Below are positions 25,257 to 33,302 of a stretch of 64,000 nucleotides of DNA, in pieces. Position 1 is the stretch's first letter. The number at the start of each line of letters is the position of its first letter. The DNA comes from Pseudoduganella danionis (GTDB lineage: Bacteria > Pseudomonadota > Gammaproteobacteria > Burkholderiales > Burkholderiaceae_D), in assembly GCF_009720775.1 (NCBI RefSeq), contig NZ_WNKW01000004.1:186001-250000 (forward strand), written 5' to 3'. The notes beneath the pieces are model-generated. The model had not been told where the DNA came from, ran no database searches, and saw nothing but the letters and a program-made list of their open reading frames with translations. Position numbers and translations under genes: made by a program.

Positions 25257-26162
25257 CTAGTACAGCCGTTCGACCTTCAGGCCGCGCTTGCGCAGCAGTT
25301 CCGGCACGCTGTACTGCCCCACCAGATGCAGGATGCCGACTGCGGCTACCGCATTGTCGGCCTGCTGCATCAGCCGCTGCATGCCGTCGGCCAGCCCCGG
25401 ATTGCGCCCTTCCAGAAGAACCTTCTGCACGAAGCGCCCGGAATGGCTGTCATCCTGCTCGGCCTTGCTGGCGAGTTCCTCGAGCGCCGCTGCATCGGCA
25501 TGGCGCCATGCATCGCCAATGGCGCGCGCCTGGCTGGCCTGTTCGCGCGATTCGATGCCGGCAATGGCTTCCTGCAAAAAGATCAACTGCTGCGACCCGC
25601 CCATGCTGTCAAACAGCGCCATCTGGCTTTCGGCCGATTCCAGCTCCACTACTTTCTGCCCGCGCTTGTGCGCCTGCTTCGACAGATAGGCATCGACCGC
25701 CAGCGCCGTGCTGTAGCCCTGATTGGAAAATTCGGAAATCGTCAGCACGCTGGCCAGTAGCCACGGCTTCATGGCGGCCACACTATTCGCCTCGATGTGA
25801 TACTCGCGCAGCAAACGCTCGAGCCGCAAGCGCCACGACGCCGACAGCGTGGGCGCATTGCCTCCTCTGCCCTGCATGCCGTAACGCTGCACGACTTTGG
25901 CCAGCGCCTGCTGATCGCCCAGCGGGTCGATCTCCAGCGCCAGCACGGGCGCCTGTTCCAGCAACTGCGCCAGTTGCGGCTCGAGCGGATAGAAATCGGC
26001 AGCACCCACGTGTATGGTGCCAAACAGGTAGAGCGTGCGGCCGGACTGCTCGATCTTGAACAGCGCGCCATGACGGGTGCCGCTATTTTCAGCATGGGCT
26101 GCAACGGGCGAGAGCAGCAGCGCGAGCAAACTGCAGAACATCACTATAATCTGACGCAGCAT
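25257..26162 (-). CDS. TraB/GumN family protein
   Basis: 301 aa. The signal peptide 'MLRQIIVMFCSLLALLLS' ends near 'AHA-EN', so it is exported to the periplasm or cell surface. The TraB/GumN core has 'YLFGTIHVGAADFYPL' and the late 'AVGILHLVG', the two conserved GxxH elements of this erythromycin-esterase/Tiki-like fold, thought to be a metal-dependent peptidase site. I chose the ATG at 26162 (AAGGG upstream) over one at 26195. It is divergent from the pyrimidine nucleotidase gene. The substrate is unknown. Confidence 0.85.
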   Translation of the reverse strand: MLRQIIVMFCSLLALLLSPVAAHAENSGTRHGALFKIEQSGRTLYLFGTIHVGAADFYPLEPQLAQLLEQAPVLALEIDPLGDQQALAKVVQRYGMQGRGGNAPTLSASWRLRLERLLREYHIEANSVAAMKPWLLASVLTISEFSNQGYSTALAVDAYLSKQAHKRGQKVVELESAESQMALFDSMGGSQQLIFLQEAIAGIESREQASQARAIGDAWRHADAAALEELASKAEQDDSHSGRFVQKVLLEGRNPGLADGMQRLMQQADNAVAAVGILHLVGQYSVPELLRKRGLKVERLY

Positions 26163-26200
26163 GACACCCTTTTTCAGCAAATCCGACGTGAACAATTGAA

Positions 26201-26929
26201 GTGAGCATTATTACCCGCAAAGACACGGTGTGGCTATTCGATCTCGATAACACCCTGCACAACGCCTCACATGCCATCTTCCCCGCCATCATGGGGCGGA
26301 TGAACGACTACATCGCCCGCGTGCTGGGTGACGGCACCACGCCGGCCACACCGGAGCAGGTGGAAGCTGCACGCACCGGCTACTGGCGCCGTTACGGCGT
26401 AACGATGCTGGGACTGGTGAAGCACCATAACGTGGATGCGGCCCATTTTCTGCACGAGACCCACAATCTGGAGCAGCTGCACAGCATGATCCGCGCCGAA
26501 ACCGGCTTGCGCCAGCTACTGCGCCGCCTGCCCGGCCGCAAAATCCTGCTGACCAATGCGCCGCACCGCTATTCCACCAAGGTGGTGCGCCATCTGGGCC
26601 TGCAGCGCCAGTTCAGCCACCATGTGGCAGTGGAAGCGATGACGGTGCACGGCAAGATGCGTCCCAAGCCTTCACGCCTGCTGCTGCGTAGCCTGCTGCG
26701 ACGCCAGCAACTGCGCCCCGGCCGCTGCGTGCTGGTGGAGGATACGCTGGCCAATCTGCGCACGGCCCACCAGCTAGGCATACGCACGGCATGGGTCACC
26801 CAGTACCTGACGCAGGAGGATACGGCCGGCATGGCGCACCAGCAAAAACGCTTAATTCGCCCCGCTTACGTCGATGTCAAAGTAAAATCTGTCCGACAGC
26901 TGCCGGCCCGCCTGCACCATTTGCGCTAA
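26201..26929 (+). CDS. Pyrimidine 5'-nucleotidase (HAD superfamily)
   Basis: 242 aa HAD hydrolase. Motif I is 'FDLDNTLHNA' (residues about 13-22), motif II 'LLTNAPHRY' and motif IV 'VLVEDTLANLRTA'. The close match to YjjG/SDT1-like pyrimidine nucleotidases is typical of the gene before slmA in Burkholderiales. It starts with GTG at 26201. The downstream slmA gene begins 49 bp later on the same strand. It probably dephosphorylates UMP or CMP and related nucleotides; the exact preference is not visible. Confidence 0.87.
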   Translation: MSIITRKDTVWLFDLDNTLHNASHAIFPAIMGRMNDYIARVLGDGTTPATPEQVEAARTGYWRRYGVTMLGLVKHHNVDAAHFLHETHNLEQLHSMIRAETGLRQLLRRLPGRKILLTNAPHRYSTKVVRHLGLQRQFSHHVAVEAMTVHGKMRPKPSRLLLRSLLRRQQLRPGRCVLVEDTLANLRTAHQLGIRTAWVTQYLTQEDTAGMAHQQKRLIRPAYVDVKVKSVRQLPARLHHLR

Positions 26930-26978
26930 CACCCTGCTAGCAGCCTTACCGATTCGACCACCACCACTGCGAGATCAC

Positions 26979-27560
26979 ATGGCAAGCACACCGCCGGGCC
27001 AACGCCGCATGCAGATACTGCAAGCACTGGCCGAAATGCTGGAACAGCCCAAGGGCGACCGGATTACCACCGCTGCGCTGGCGCGCAAGCTGGAGTTCTC
27101 CGAGGCGGCGCTGTACCGCCATTTCGCCAGCAAGGCGCAGATGTTCGAGGGGCTGATCGAATTTATCGAATCGACCGTGTTCGGCCTGATCAACCGGATT
27201 ACCGAGCAACAGAACGACGGCCTGCTGCAGGCGCGTGATATGGTGGGCATGCTGCTGAATTTTTCAGCACAGAACCCCGGCATGACGCGCGTACTGACGG
27301 GCGAGGCGCTGGTCAACGAGGACGAACGGCTGCAACTGCGCATGAACCAGTTCTACGACCGCGTGGAACTGGCGCTGAAACAGGCCTTGCGCATCGCCGC
27401 CAGCGAAGGCCAGACGCGCGAGGCCGATGTGCCGGCGCGCGCCAGCATGCTGGTCAGCTTCGTGATCGGACGCTGGCACCGTTATGCCAAGAGTGGCTTC
27501 AAGAATAACCCCACACAGGATGCACCGCTGCAAATTGCCTTGCTGCTGACTTCAGTTTAA
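26979..27560 (+). CDS. slmA: Nucleoid occlusion factor SlmA
   Basis: 193 aa TetR-fold protein with the SlmA HTH 'ITTAALARKLEFSEAALYRHFASKAQMFEGL', here in residues about 28-58, and the C-terminal 'FVIGRWHRYAKSGFK'. SlmA binds palindromic SBS sites over the chromosome and blocks FtsZ assembly over the nucleoid. Its location between the pyrimidine nucleotidase and folate genes is common in beta-proteobacteria. The pabB fusion gene starts 2 bp after its stop, so they are co-transcribed. Confidence 0.92.
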   Translation: MASTPPGQRRMQILQALAEMLEQPKGDRITTAALARKLEFSEAALYRHFASKAQMFEGLIEFIESTVFGLINRITEQQNDGLLQARDMVGMLLNFSAQNPGMTRVLTGEALVNEDERLQLRMNQFYDRVELALKQALRIAASEGQTREADVPARASMLVSFVIGRWHRYAKSGFKNNPTQDAPLQIALLLTSV

Positions 27561-27562
27561 CC

Positions 27563-29425
27563 ATGGATGTAGATGTATTCGCGCTGCTGGACGACGCCAG
27601 CCCGCACAACGCACCGGCCGCCGCTGGTGCGCCGCACCGCTCACGCCTGTACACCGGCCATCTGGCCACGCTGCGCTGCCAGCACATAGGCCAGTGGCCG
27701 CAACTGCTGGAACAGATGCAGACGGCGCTCACGCTGGGCGCCTACGCCGTCACCGTCTGCCAGTACGAACTGGGCGAGCAACTACTGCAACTGGATGGCA
27801 TCGATGCCACGCCGCCTGCAGAACTGGCGCAGATACTGCTGTTCTCGCGCTGCGACCTGCTCGATAGCGCACAAGTCGGCGCATGGCTGGCCGCCCGTAG
27901 CGGCACGCCGGAGAACGCCAGCGCTGCGACCGCGCCAGCCGGCATCGCCAATATCCGCCCGAATATCGACCAGTCCGCGTTTGGCGCCGCGCTGGCGCGC
28001 ATTCACGACTACATCGCGGCGGGCGACACCTATCAGGTCAACTACACCTACCGGCTGCGCTTCGACGCCTATGGCAGCATCTACGCGCTGTACGCGCGCC
28101 TGCGCGAACGCCAGCCCGTGCCTTATGGCGCGCTGCTGCAACTGGACGATGGCAGCGCCATCCTGTCGCTGTCGCCGGAGCTGTTCGTGCGCCATCAGGA
28201 TGGCGTGCTCACGGCACGCCCCATGAAAGGCACGGCGCCCGCCAGCAGCGACGACGCCGAAAACCAGCGCCGCGCGCAGGCACTGGCCGCCGACAGCAAG
28301 AACCGCGCGGAAAACCTGATGATCGTCGATCTGCTGCGCAACGACGTGGCGCGTATCGCCACCACCGGCAGCGTGCAGGTGCCGGCGCTGTTCGACGTGC
28401 AGCGCTACAGCAGCGTGCTGCAGATGACCTCTACCATCACCGCGCAACTGCGCGACGATGCCACGCTGGCTGACATCTTTGCAGCGCTCTACCCTTGCGG
28501 CTCGATCACGGGCGCACCCAAACGCCGCACCATGGAAATCATCCGCGAACTGGAACCGGACCCGCGCGGCATCTACACGGGCGCCATCGGCTGGTTCGAT
28601 CCGCGCAGCGATGGCAAGGTAGGGGACTTCTGCATGTCCGTTCCCATCCGCACGCTGGCATTGCAGGCGCCAGATGCCGCGCTCGGTGTGCGCCACGGCG
28701 AAATGGGCGTGGGCGCCGGCATCGTGTTCGACAGCGACGCGACCGAGGAATATGCGGAATGCCAGCTCAAAGCCCGCTTCCTGACAGGGCTGCAAAGCCA
28801 GTTCGAAATTTTCGAAACGCTGCAGGCCAGCCATGCCGGCGCCCAGCATCAGGCGCGCCATCTGGCGCGGCTGGCTGCTTCGGCGCAGTACTTCGGCTAT
28901 CCGTGGGATGAGGCAGCGGCAGCAGCAGCGATTACGCAGGCCTGCGCCAGCATGGCCGTACAACAGACCTACCGCCTGCGGCTGGCGCTGTCTGCCAGCG
29001 GCGATTTCTCCGTGCAGCAGGCTGCCATCACGCCGCTGGCGACGCCCGTCAAGCTGCTGCTGGCGGCTGATGCGACCAGCGCCAGCGAGCTATTCCTGCG
29101 CCACAAAACCAGCATCCGCACACGCTACGACGCGGCATGGCGTGCCGCCGAAGCGGCCGGCGGCTTCGATACGCTGTTCTTCAACGAACGGGGCGAACTG
29201 ACGGAAGGTGGGCGCAGCAATGTGCTGGTGAAAATCGATGGCCGCTGGCTCACGCCGCCGCTGTCGTGCGGCTTGCTGCCGGGCGTCATGCGCGCCGTGC
29301 TGCTGGACGATCCGCAATGGCAGATCGAACAGGCCGTGATCACGCGCGCCATGCTGCAACAGGCCGAAGCCATCATGGTCTGCAACGCCTTGCGCGGCGT
29401 ATTGCCTGCCGTGCTGGCCAGCTAG
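27563..29425 (+). CDS. pabB: Fused aminodeoxychorismate synthase component I / aminodeoxychorismate lyase
   Basis: 620 aa bifunctional enzyme. Residues 1 to about 410 are the chorismate-binding PabB domain ('PMKGTAPAS', 'LIVDLLRNDVARIA', 'GSITGAPKRRTMEIIRELE'). Residues from about 420 are an aminotransferase class IV (PabC) domain with 'HKTSIRTRYDAA' (PLP lysine) and 'NERGELTEGGRSNVLV'. With a PabA amidotransferase, encoded elsewhere, it converts chorismate to 4-aminobenzoate for folate. The start lies 2 bp after slmA. A GC-rich hairpin at 29430-29455 follows. Total length fits the known fusion. Confidence 0.93.
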   Translation: MDVDVFALLDDASPHNAPAAAGAPHRSRLYTGHLATLRCQHIGQWPQLLEQMQTALTLGAYAVTVCQYELGEQLLQLDGIDATPPAELAQILLFSRCDLLDSAQVGAWLAARSGTPENASAATAPAGIANIRPNIDQSAFGAALARIHDYIAAGDTYQVNYTYRLRFDAYGSIYALYARLRERQPVPYGALLQLDDGSAILSLSPELFVRHQDGVLTARPMKGTAPASSDDAENQRRAQALAADSKNRAENLMIVDLLRNDVARIATTGSVQVPALFDVQRYSSVLQMTSTITAQLRDDATLADIFAALYPCGSITGAPKRRTMEIIRELEPDPRGIYTGAIGWFDPRSDGKVGDFCMSVPIRTLALQAPDAALGVRHGEMGVGAGIVFDSDATEEYAECQLKARFLTGLQSQFEIFETLQASHAGAQHQARHLARLAASAQYFGYPWDEAAAAAAITQACASMAVQQTYRLRLALSASGDFSVQQAAITPLATPVKLLLAADATSASELFLRHKTSIRTRYDAAWRAAEAAGGFDTLFFNERGELTEGGRSNVLVKIDGRWLTPPLSCGLLPGVMRAVLLDDPQWQIEQAVITRAMLQQAEAIMVCNALRGVLPAVLAS

Positions 29426-29429
29426 CCTC

Positions 29430-29455
29430 GCTGTGCCGCGCTCGCGCGGCGCAGC
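29430..29455. terminator. Possible hairpin terminator between convergent genes
   Basis: Two 12-base arms (29430-29441 and 29444-29455), fully paired except one G-T, right after the pabB stop and before the convergent DUF1428 gene. The T tract is missing on both sides, so efficiency is uncertain. Confidence 0.4.
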
Positions 29456-29468
29456 CTACCTTGCGGCC

Positions 29469-29828
29469 TTACAGATCGATCATCATTTCGAAGCCGCCGT
29501 AGATCATGCGCTTGCCATCGAAGGGCAGATTTGTCGGGTCCATGAAATGCGCCATGCGGGGATCGTTCATGGCTTTATCGTTGATGGCATCGCGCTCGGC
29601 GCGCGAGGCATAGACTATCCATGAAAACACCACCACCTCGCCCTCTTGCAAATCCACGCTGAGGGGAAACGAAGTGACTTTGCCCGGTGGTATGTCGTCA
29701 CCGACACACTCACGGAACTCGCGCGCACCGTACTCTTTCCAGATCGCGCCGCACTGACGCGACATATCGAGATAGGCCTCAAGGTTTTCCTTGGGCAGCG
29801 GAATCACAAACCCATCGACATAAGCCAT
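29469..29828 (-). CDS. DUF1428 domain-containing protein
   Basis: 119 aa. It matches the DUF1428/YbaA family: 'MAYVDGFVIPLPKENLEAY', 'WKEYGAREFRECVGDDI', 'FSWIVYASRAERD' and 'FDGKRMIYGGFE'. These are small ferredoxin-like alpha/beta-barrel proteins with structure but no known reaction. It is a single gene with about 110 bp upstream before the GlxA-type regulator's stop. Start with GGAGAACAGC upstream. Confidence 0.9.
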   Translation of the reverse strand: MAYVDGFVIPLPKENLEAYLDMSRQCGAIWKEYGAREFRECVGDDIPPGKVTSFPLSVDLQEGEVVVFSWIVYASRAERDAINDKAMNDPRMAHFMDPTNLPFDGKRMIYGGFEMMIDL

Positions 29829-29936
29829 GCTGTTCTCCTTCCCCGTCTAGAGTTCCAGAGTAGCCAGTTTGGCGCACAACCACAAGCGCCGCACGATACG
29901 GCCAGACAAGCACGCCTCGCTACGAAACTGGTTGCG

Positions 29937-30890
29937 CTAGGCCGCCGCAAAGCGCTTGCGGTAGGCGCCAGGCGAGGTGGCGGCCAGACGGCGGAAATGA
30001 TGGCGTAGCGATTCTTCCGAAGCAAAGCCGGTACGCTCGGCAATCTGCGCCAGCGGCACGTCGGGCACTTCCAGCATTTCCTTGACCAGCGCCACGCGCT
30101 CGCGGATCAGCCATTCCAGCGGCCCCATACCGGTCGCCTGCTGGAACTGGCGTTGCAAGGTACGCGGGCTCATGGCCGCCTGCTCGGCCATGCTGGCCAC
30201 CGTATGCGGCAGCGCCGGATGGCTGCGCAGCCAGTCCATCAGGCGCGACAGCCGCCCTGCTTCGCCATGCGCCATGGGACGTGGCAGAAACTGCGCCTGT
30301 CCGCCTTCACGGTGCGGCGCCACCACCAGCCGTTGCGCCACCTGATTGCCCACTTTGGCGCCATAGTCGCGCCGCACCAGATGCAGCAGCATGTCCAGCC
30401 CTGCGGCCGAGCCTGCCGCCGTAATCAGCTGGCCGTTATCCACATACAGATCATCGGGCTGCACCTGTATCTGCGGGTAGCGCTGCGCCAGCTTGGCCGC
30501 ATAGCGCCAGTGGGTGGTGGCAGGCAGACCATCGAGCAGCCCCGCCGCTGCCAGCACGAATACGCCGGAACAGATAGAGCACAGACGCGCACCGCGCTGA
30601 TGGGCGGCCCGCAACTGTTCCAGCAAAGCCGCTGGCGGCACTTCGTCGGCATCGCGCCAGCCCGGAATCACGATGGTACCGGCCTGCGCCAGCAGCTCCG
30701 GCTGGTAGGGCGCTTGCACCATGATGCCGCCCGCAGCGCGGATCGGCCCGTCTTCGATGGCGCACACGGCAAAGTCGTACCAGTCCACCTCCAGTTCGGG
30801 GCGTTCCAGTGCAAACAGTTCCACCGTGCAGCCGAATTCGAAGGTGCACAGACGGTCATAGGCGAGAGCTACCACCAGATGTTTTTTCAT
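29937..30890 (-). CDS. GlxA-family transcriptional regulator (DJ-1/PfpI plus AraC HTH)
   Basis: 317 aa. The N-terminal DJ-1/PfpI-like domain (residues 1-170) has 'SICSGVFVLAAAGLLDG' around the nucleophile-elbow cysteine. The C-terminal AraC-type double HTH (residues about 215-315) has 'MSPRTLQRQFQQATGMGP' and 'RTGFASEESLRHHF'. Such proteins (FtrA/GlxA type) usually activate a neighbouring gene. It is divergent from the rhodanese gene, with 95 bp between the starts, which makes that gene the obvious candidate target. Confidence 0.9.
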   Translation of the reverse strand: MKKHLVVALAYDRLCTFEFGCTVELFALERPELEVDWYDFAVCAIEDGPIRAAGGIMVQAPYQPELLAQAGTIVIPGWRDADEVPPAALLEQLRAAHQRGARLCSICSGVFVLAAAGLLDGLPATTHWRYAAKLAQRYPQIQVQPDDLYVDNGQLITAAGSAAGLDMLLHLVRRDYGAKVGNQVAQRLVVAPHREGGQAQFLPRPMAHGEAGRLSRLMDWLRSHPALPHTVASMAEQAAMSPRTLQRQFQQATGMGPLEWLIRERVALVKEMLEVPDVPLAQIAERTGFASEESLRHHFRRLAATSPGAYRKRFAAA

Positions 30891-30985
30891 GGCGCAATCT
30901 TAACGCATCTTGGCTGATGCGCCACTACTTTGCCGCGCTGGCCAGCGCCACAATGGCAGCATCAACCACCCCACCAGGAGATCAC

Positions 30986-31390
30986 ATGTCCCCAGCTTCG
31001 CGCGTGAGCGCCATACCCGCCGCCAGCAGCAACGCCGCCCTCAGTTATTTCGAAGACCAGTTCCGCTACGAGACGGACTGCTGGGATGTGCACGATGCCC
31101 TCAGCAACGGTCCGCACGACTTCGTGCTGCTCGATGTACGCGGTACGGAAAAATATCAGGCCGGCCATGTGGCCGGTGCGCTCGATCTGGCCCACGGCAA
31201 GATCATCGCCTCGAAACTGGCGCACTACCCGCAGGACACGCTGTTCGTGGTGTATTGCGCGGGCCCCCACTGCAATGGCGCAGCGCGCGCCGCCGTACGG
31301 CTGGCGCAACTAGGGCGGCCCGTAAAAGTGATGCCAGGCGGGATTACCGGCTGGCTCGATGAAGGATTTACGCTGGTCAGCGGCGCCTAG
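30986..31390 (+). CDS. Rhodanese-like domain protein
   Basis: 134 aa single rhodanese domain. The active-site loop reads 'VVYCAGPHCNGAARAA' with the persulfide-forming Cys near residue 92, and the entry motif is 'FVLLDVRGTEKYQAGHVAGA'. The start at 30986 is preceded by CAGGAG. It probably transfers sulfane sulfur or detoxifies thiols in the cytosol. It is divergent from a GlxA-type regulator, an arrangement seen repeatedly for rhodanese genes under FtrA-like control (from general knowledge). Confidence 0.87.
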   Translation: MSPASRVSAIPAASSNAALSYFEDQFRYETDCWDVHDALSNGPHDFVLLDVRGTEKYQAGHVAGALDLAHGKIIASKLAHYPQDTLFVVYCAGPHCNGAARAAVRLAQLGRPVKVMPGGITGWLDEGFTLVSGA

Positions 31391-31422
31391 ACGACTCTGG
31401 CCCCGCCAACCAGCAAGCCGGC

Positions 31423-32040
31423 TCACATGGCCAGCGCCTTTTCTACGGCGCTGACCAGTTGCTTATCGGTCGGAGTGATTTTGCTGCCATAGCTATCCAC
31501 CACATTGCCCTTACGGTCGATCAGGTATTTGTGGAAGTTCCACGCTGGCGCCTTGCCCGTCGCCTTGATCAGATTGACGTACAGCGGGTTAGGTTCCTTG
31601 CCCGAGACGATGGACTTGGCAAACATGGGGAACTTCACGCCATAGGTGTTGAAGCAGAAATCGGCGATTTCCTTGCTGCTGCCGGGTTCCTGCTGGCCGA
31701 AGTCGTTGGACGGGAAGCCCAGCACCACCAGACCTTTAGCGCTGTATTTGGCATACATGGCTTCCAGCCCTTCGTACTGGCCCGTGAAACCGCAATAGCT
31801 GGCCGTATTCACCACCAGCACCACCTTACCCGCGTACTGGCACAGGTCCTGCGGCGAGTCATCCTGCAGGCGCTTGAAAGTCTGCTTCAGTATCGCCGGG
31901 CAACTGGCCGCAGGCGCGCTGGCAGCAGGCGCGGCCGCCGAGGCGGCACGGCTGGCCGCCGGCGTCTGCGCCCATGCCGAAGTACTGAGCAGCATGGTCA
32001 GAGAAGAAACCAGGCACAACTGGGCAAAGTTCTTGGACAT
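31423..32040 (-). CDS. Exported glutathione peroxidase
   Basis: 205 aa. A signal peptide ('MSKNFAQLCLVSSLTMLLS' to 'AWA-QT') and an Ala/Ser-rich linker precede a GPx thioredoxin fold. The active site has Cys rather than selenocysteine ('VNTASYCGFTGQYEGL'); the Gln is in 'FGQQEPGSSKEI' and the Trp/Asn in 'WNFHKYLIDRKGNV'. The ATG at 32040 was chosen because the signal peptide begins there. It probably reduces peroxides outside the cytoplasm using thioredoxin-like donors. It is convergent with the rhodanese gene, 32 bp apart. Confidence 0.9.
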   Translation of the reverse strand: MSKNFAQLCLVSSLTMLLSTSAWAQTPAASRAASAAAPAASAPAASCPAILKQTFKRLQDDSPQDLCQYAGKVVLVVNTASYCGFTGQYEGLEAMYAKYSAKGLVVLGFPSNDFGQQEPGSSKEIADFCFNTYGVKFPMFAKSIVSGKEPNPLYVNLIKATGKAPAWNFHKYLIDRKGNVVDSYGSKITPTDKQLVSAVEKALAM

Positions 32041-32204
32041 GATAGGTCGCCAAAATATGAAAAAAAATAATTCTATTCCAAAAGTAAACACTGCGCTTTG
32101 CTTAGGCATTTTTGCTGCCCGCCGCCTGCGCACGATTGAGGCACATTAAACCTCCTCTGGTGCCAAACTACACACTGGGTAGCAGAAGCACAAGGGGAAC
32201 GACT

Positions 32205-33302
32205 ATGGAATGGTGTACCACATGGCGAAGCTGGCTAGCTGCCCTGCTGGGGCTACTGCTAGGGCTACTGACCGCTGCCGGTGCACTGGCACAGGTGGAG
32301 CTACTGCCGCCCATGGCAGCGGGACAGGTCAGCGTATCGGGGCTGTCATCGGGCGGCTACATGGCCGTGCAGTTCGAAGTCGCGTTTTCCGCCACCGTGC
32401 GCGGTGCGGGCATCATTGCTGGCGGACCATATTTCTGTGCACAGGGCAGCGTCTACACGGCCACCACCCGCTGCAGCTGCACCAGCGACGTGTTTGCCTG
32501 CCGCGTGCATCCGGGCGGCACCCGCATTGCCGACCTGATCGTGCTGACCGACTGGTTTGCCGCCGACGGCGCCATCGACCCGCCCGAAGGGCTGGCCAGC
32601 CACAAGGTCTGGATGCTGTCGGGCAGCGTGGACAGCATCGTGCCGCAACCTGTCATGACCGACCTGTACAACTACTACCGCCATTACATGGCCGCCAGCC
32701 AGATCGTCTACCGCCGCATGCTGCCGGCCGAACACGCGCTGCCCACCGACCAGTACGGCAATCCCTGCGCCCATCTGGGCAGCCCCTACCTCAACAACTG
32801 CACCTATGACGCGGCTGGCCAACTGCTGCAATGGATTTACGGTCCGCTACTGCCGCGCAACAGCGGCCCGCCCGCCGGCCGCGTGATGGCTTTTGTGCAA
32901 AGCGAGTTCCTGCCCTTCCCTACGCTGCATGGCATGGCTACCGTAGGCTATCTCTATCTGCCGAAAAGCTGCGAAGACAGTGCCGGCGCAGGCTGCCGGT
33001 TACACGTCGCCTTCCATGGCTGTCTGCAGGATATCGACAGCATAGGCACCACCTTCATCGACCATGCCGGCTACAACGCCTGGGCCGACAGCAACCGCCT
33101 GATGATCCTCTACCCGCAGGCGTCCGCCATCGCGCCCAATCCGGAAGCGTGCTGGGACTGGTTTGCCTATGACGATGCGCGCTACGCGCTCAAATCCGGC
33201 CACCAGATGGCGGCCGTAAAACGCATGGTGGACCGGCTGACAGGGGTGCAGCCAGCCGCCAGCGTGAGTCCGCCTAGATGCCGCCCAGACAGATGTATTT
33301 GA
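32205..33302 (+). CDS. Short-chain-length PHA depolymerase (type 2 catalytic order), exported
   Basis: 365 aa. The signal peptide is about residues 1-29 ('LLGLLLGLLTAAGALA'). The lipase box 'SGLSSGGYMA' (Ser48) comes before the oxyanion motif 'AFHGCLQDID' (near residue 271): the circularly permuted order typical of type 2 extracellular PHB depolymerases. Eight or more cysteines suggest disulfides. No C-terminal substrate-binding domain is present, so it may act on oligomers or amorphous polymer. AAGGGGA precedes the start. Its 3' end overlaps convergent gabD by 29 bp. Confidence 0.87.
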   Translation: MEWCTTWRSWLAALLGLLLGLLTAAGALAQVELLPPMAAGQVSVSGLSSGGYMAVQFEVAFSATVRGAGIIAGGPYFCAQGSVYTATTRCSCTSDVFACRVHPGGTRIADLIVLTDWFAADGAIDPPEGLASHKVWMLSGSVDSIVPQPVMTDLYNYYRHYMAASQIVYRRMLPAEHALPTDQYGNPCAHLGSPYLNNCTYDAAGQLLQWIYGPLLPRNSGPPAGRVMAFVQSEFLPFPTLHGMATVGYLYLPKSCEDSAGAGCRLHVAFHGCLQDIDSIGTTFIDHAGYNAWADSNRLMILYPQASAIAPNPEACWDWFAYDDARYALKSGHQMAAVKRMVDRLTGVQPAASVSPPRCRPDRCI

